A stretch of 64,000 bases of DNA from the NCBI GenBank assembly GCA_002914845.1, contig JXTC01000004.1, positions 2,191,871 to 2,255,870 on the forward strand, given 5' to 3'. Positions 60,501 through 64,000 of the stretch are shown piece after piece (within the stretch, counting starts at the first letter, position 1; each line of letters opens with the position of its first letter). The stretch comes from Trema orientale (taxonomy: Eukaryota; Streptophyta; Magnoliopsida; Rosales; Cannabaceae). The position numbers and the translations under genes are program-made. Under the pieces are notes generated by a model. It saw only the letters and a list, made by a program, of their open reading frames with translations. It searched no databases and had not been told where the DNA came from.

Positions 60501-61419
60501 CTAGGGAGAATATTGTGGCCATTATGGACGTTGCAATGCCAGCTCCTTCTTTGACTGGTATGTACTTAGTGCCTTTTCATATTGTGATTTAGTTCTAAGA
60601 TGTGATTTTGGCTAATTATTCATCATCATGGAATGCAGGGACACAAGCCAATCAGACTCTGTTAGGTAGTTTGCAGCCATTGACACCAGATATATCAGAG
60701 GATGTGGAAGACTTTCAGGCAGTGGAATCCATTACTGCACATGGAACCTTTAGTTCAGGTAATGTGTAGATCATTGCTTCTATGTTCATGTTGGCTTTAC
60801 TAGTAAATATAGGATGCCAGGAGAACACCATTTTCAGGGCTACCAACTAGGAAGAGCTTGGCAATGAGTTATTAGTAATCACTAGAATGAGTTAGTGATT
60901 TACGTACTCTTTCAAAGGCTACAAAATCGGTTCTAGTTTGTTTAATAATATTTCCTTTCCTGATCTACAGGACTTAGTCGGGCTTCAGTTGCTGAAGTAA
61001 ATGATATGGTTGAAGAAGCTTATAAACAGGCAACATCAAGGCCTATGTTTTGCCATCTCTCCATGGCTCAATGCCCTCTTCCAATACCCTTGCCTTTTCC
61101 TTCGATCTTTGGCAACCTTGTTGGCCACCAAGGTGAGCTCCTAGGCAGCCCAATTACCGGTTTCTCATCAAGGGGTTCTTTTGATGTTCACTCGATCCCC
61201 ATGGCAGCGAGACTACGTTCTAGCAGTGCTGTCTTGCCATACTTGGAGAATAGGTTGGGGAAACTTCGTAGATACGGAGTTGAGAGAGGAGCACCTGGTG
61301 CTCAGTTGCTCAGAAGTTGGGGCTTTGGACAGGACGAGGTAGAAGACATGGGGGAGATGTTATCAAAAAAGATGGCGGCATTGAAGCCTGATTCTCTAGT
61401 GTCCTCAGATTCGGATTAA
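57510..61419 (+). CDS. Misato/DML1 (MSTO1) homologue, tubulin-like protein
   Basis: Nine exons: 57510-57581, 57893-57994, 58246-58291, 58740-58815, 59161-59512, 59762-60011, 60315-60557, 60639-60758 and 60971-61419. All junctions are GT-AG and the total is 569 residues. The first exon encodes MKEIVTLQVGGFANFVGSHFW, the signature Misato segment II start. The central part holds GFQFIVDDSGGFSALAADFLENIADEY, the tubulin/FtsZ-related region that lacks a classic GTPase tubulin motif. The C-terminal part includes KPYHCSAVYAATLH and ends KPDSLVSSDSD. Yeast and animal relatives act in mitochondrial distribution and morphology; the plant role is poorly defined. It is similar to Arabidopsis At4g37190 as I recall. 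Exon 1 is only 24 codons. Confidence 0.93.
58988..59024. repeat. Poly-A then poly-G run in Misato intron 4
   Basis: About twelve A followed by a run of about 23 G. Such long poly-G is unusual and prone to sequencing error. Confidence 0.9.
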
Positions 61420-62341
61420 GTAGAAACTTCACACTTTTCTTTGTTGTTTTTCCCTTTTAAATCTTTTTGAATGAATTGGTATAAAACGTTACCTTTCTTT
61501 AAAAAAAAAAAAAAAAGAAAAAAAAAAGGGAAAAATTGCGAATATATCACTGACTCACTTCAACAAGTTTTGTAGTTAACTTACTTTCGCTAGTGTAGGT
61601 GTAGAGGTTTGACTTGCACAATCTTCTGTATATAAGACGACGGTTCATTACCAGTGCTTGATACCGAATCTTCTAGTTGGGCCTCCTGCATGTTTCTTTC
61701 TGGGGCTAAGCCCACATTCAACCATGGAATGGGGCTCTTGGACCCTGTTATTTTCTTGAGAATTTATGGTGCATGTCCATTTTTTGAAATTGGTATTGGT
61801 AAATGATCACATTTACTAATTGAGTGCTTAATGTCCATTTTTCTTGATATATGAAGCTATTTACTTGATATATTGCCATATGTACCATATTGTGATCTTA
61901 ATTTTTGGTAGGTATCTTTCCATCTATGGTATATATTTTTATTAGATTGGTATATCTGATTAGGTTTCTATGGAGTAAAATATACATATACATATGTTTT
62001 GCAAATTACGACTTTAAGTTTGGTAGATATATTTTTATTCGTAGTAGATCCGTTTATAAGTTCAGTATGTCTAACTCCAAAAATGATGCATTACAATTGT
62101 AAAGTTAGTATACATGAGAATATACTGAGTACATAATATACCAAGAGAAAAAATAAGTATTCTACTTAAGAATGATTTCTCCTTAATGGTCGTAAAATTC
62201 ATTTTCTGAAATTTCATGAACTTCTAAATGTTAAAAGAATAGTTTTAAAAACTCTTAATTAAAAAGTAGACATTTATTTATAAAAAATTATAGGCTTTGA
62301 TAGGGCAATAGTTAATAACACAACATGAGGTATTTATGAAA
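61420..62341. other. Misato 3' flank
   Basis: 3' UTR and AT-rich DNA with an A-run near 61502. No gene is seen. It ends at the start of a copia-type LTR. Confidence 0.6.
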
Positions 62342-62836
62342 TGTTGGGTTATTCGTATAAACCCAATAAAGTGGGCCATAGTTTTTATATCAATTATATA
62401 ATATAAGGACTGTCTAATTAAGAGGGGTCATTAAGTGATCTAATTAAGGACTCTTGAAGTTACCTATTTGGTGTGGACTCTGTAATGTGTGGTACCTAAT
62501 CCTAGTCCAATAAGGATTGATGGGGTCTCTATTGATGACTAGTATATAAGGATATAACTATAGGGTTTTGGTCCCCAAGCCAAATAGAACGTGTGCTCTT
62601 CTCCTCTGCCTCCATCAACAGAGAGAGACCCATTGAGCATACATAGAGTATTCTGGCTGTGGAAGACCTTCTACTCTCAGGCTCTAAACAATCAATCGCT
62701 TCTGCTTACGGTGTTCATCGTCTTTGGCTATGGACTCAGGTTTGTCTCAGTTTCTCAACAAATCTTTTCCTGACAATTTAGCATGATAGATTCTAGGATT
62801 GTATTTGGTTTAACATTCCATTATGTAAATCTAACA
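62342..62836 (+). mobile_element. 5' LTR of a Ty1/copia-type retrotransposon
   Basis: A 495-bp block starts TGTTGGG and ends TCTAACA, followed after two bases by a primer-binding site. TATATAAG at 62543-62550 would be its TATA box, with transcription expected to start near 62575. The 3' LTR and the coding region would lie to the right, outside the window, so the exact left boundary and age cannot be confirmed. Confidence 0.8.
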
Positions 62837-62838
62837 AG

Positions 62839-62851
62839 TGGTATCAGGAGC
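62839..62851 (+). other. Primer-binding site (initiator tRNA-Met type)
   Basis: TGGTATCAGGAGC lies two bases after the LTR end. It matches the 3' end complement of initiator tRNA-Met (TGGTATCAGAGC) with one extra G, a form common in plant copia elements. Confidence 0.85.
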
Positions 62852-63094
62852 TAGAAATCATGTTAAATTGCTTAGGATAATCATACATGTCTCTATTTTG
62901 TAATATCTTTATCTATTTGGCTTTCTAGGGTTTAGATATAACATGTATGATTGATGAATTTGTCATGATTTTGTTGAGATATTCAGTGTTTGAGGGTTGA
63001 ATTCTGAGTTTTGGGTCATAAAGATTGCAGATTAGGGCGAAAAATCGCATTAGGGTTGAGTTACCCAATTTTAAAATCGGGTAAACAACACTCA

Positions 63095-63250
63095 GGCCGC
63101 AGCACGGCGCTGCGGCGCTGCAACGCAAGTGGCGCTGCAGCGCCACCATCAAGACGCGGTGGCGCTGCGGCCCCACGAGAGTGGCGCTGCAGCGCCACCT
63201 TTAAGTCACGGTGGCGCCGTGGTGCCACATACTGGCACCGCAGCGCCACC
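63095..63250. repeat. GC-rich palindromic repeats
   Basis: The perfect 18-bp palindrome GTGGCGCTGCAGCGCCAC occurs at 63129-63146 and 63181-63198, 52 bp apart, with related GGCGCTGCGG and CCGCAGCGCCACC phrases around them. Confidence 0.9.
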
Positions 63251-63658
63251 ACCTGGGAAGAGAGCAATTTTTTTTAGGTCGTTTTTGACCTATTTAAAGC
63301 ATACGGTCTCAGTTTTGGGTAGAACGACTCAATTCAAGGAGTTCCAACCTGAAACTTAACCAATCAGTTATGTTTTCTCAACCCAGCTTCAGTACGACCC
63401 ACACTTTATCCGTTGAAAGCTCTATTTGGCTTAAGAGTTGATAAAAGTGCTTAAAACTCAGTCGGTCATCCATAAAGATTTGTGCATTGAAATTTTCAGT
63501 TTAATATTCTGGGCACTTTGGTTATTATTTTCTTTGCACTATTTATTTAAATATTATGAAATATATGAGTTGAAACAACATGTTGCCAAAGTAACCTCTA
63601 TTGCGTAAATTTTTTTATTTTAGAATATTTAAATGATTGTGTGTTTATTGTTCATGCG

Positions 63659-63872
63659 AATAATTACCGACCCAAAGGAAGGTGATTATTTGGCCGAATA
63701 ATGAATACACCTGCAGTAATAGATATGTGATGGTTATCAAGTTTCCATATGGACAGTAAATCGGCCCAAAGGAAGATTTACTGTCTGACAGAATTTACTG
63801 TCAATATTTGATTACTGCACTGAAGAGTACCACTTACAAGTTGATAAGTCGGCCCAAAGGAAGGCTTATTGA
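63659..63872 (+). repeat. Three hairpins with an invariant 12-nt loop
   Basis: Loops GRCCCAAAGGAA at 63669-63680, 63763-63774 and 63851-63862 are each closed by 10-11 bp stems: 63659-63690, 63752-63785 and 63841-63872. The stem sequences differ among the three but remain complementary, with G-U pairs in hairpins 1 and 3. Confidence 0.85.
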
Positions 63873-64000
63873 TGTTGTTCTGGGTATCTTGTGATGGAAG
63901 CCCACCTTATATGTTTATTTGATGTATGTCATGCTAGTATATCTTGTTATTTTGTATGCTTAGTTTATGACATATTTTTTAATGTGAGCTGTTATTTTTT

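Larger units (their letters stand above)
62852..64000 (+). mobile_element. Internal leader of the copia-type element (no gag visible yet)
   Basis: The leader extends to the window edge without a clear Gag reading frame. It contains a GC-rich palindromic block (63095-63250) in otherwise AT-rich DNA and three regularly spaced hairpins (63659-63872). The alanine-rich reading frames in the GC block are by-products of the repeat. Confidence 0.65.

Noticed and set aside
62925..63359. Alanine/proline-rich frames on both strands at 62925-63359
   Set aside because: They follow from the palindromic GC-rich repeats in the retroelement leader; open frames on both strands at once argue against coding.

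Overview
This window is nuclear DNA of a flowering plant, very probably a woody eudicot. The evidence is intron-rich genes with GT-AG splice sites, DYW-type PPR genes, RPW8-type helper NLR genes, a subclass III SnRK2 kinase, a GARP/HHO transcription factor, eukaryotic nuclear tRNA genes, and AT-rich intergenic DNA full of MITEs, microsatellites and LTR-element pieces. One N run (50284-50437) and a lone N at 34619 mark a draft assembly. The species cannot be named from the sequence.

Left edge to 26.5 kb is a rearranged cluster of NRG1-type helper NLR (RNL) genes mixed with PPR genes. The first exon of a minus-strand PPR gene runs off the left edge. A segment at about 362-5195 is repeated at about 6885-9912. 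Each copy holds remnants of the same broken RNL gene with PPR sequence lodged between its exon 4 and exon 5 remnants. Copy A carries a complete two-exon PPR-DYW gene (LOI1/MEF11-like, 684 aa). In copy B a deletion of about 2 kb removed exon 1 and left an intact DYW-only reading frame. Two apparently intact five-exon RNL genes follow (11136-14505, 817 aa; 18961-22092, 822 aa). Between and after them lie an RNase H-like relic, a candidate 2.2-kb solo LTR, a decayed antisense PPR copy and the tail of another RNL. The last RNL (24705-26492) lacks exons 1, 2 and half of exon 3 but keeps an open frame through the rest.

27.3-31.3 kb holds a nine-exon minus-strand SnRK2 kinase (362 aa, SnRK2.2/2.3-like). 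The order intact RNL, intact RNL, N-terminally truncated RNL, SnRK2 matches the Arabidopsis NRG1/SnRK2.3 cluster as I remember it.

31.7-41.5 kb is gene-poor, with at least four MITEs (three of one family with 3-bp target duplications, one Mutator-like) and several tandem duplications.

41.6-61.4 kb is a conserved gene block: a DEK_C plus two-SWIB-domain protein (six exons), tRNA-Lys(UUU), tRNA-Glu(UUC) on the other strand, an HHO5/HHO6-like GARP repressor with a GC-AG intron, and a nine-exon Misato/DML1 protein. At the right edge a Ty1/copia-type element begins (5' LTR 62342-62836, tRNA-Met-type primer site). Its leader carries a GC-rich palindromic block and three hairpins with one invariant 12-nt loop and stems that differ in sequence but still pair.

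Functionally, the RNLs would act as calcium-channel-forming helpers downstream of TIR-type immune receptors, the SnRK2 in ABA signalling, the PPR proteins in organellar RNA editing, HHO in nutrient-responsive or developmental repression, SWIB in chromatin, and Misato in organelle or cytoskeleton organisation. The neighbours look linked by ancestry rather than by a shared pathway.
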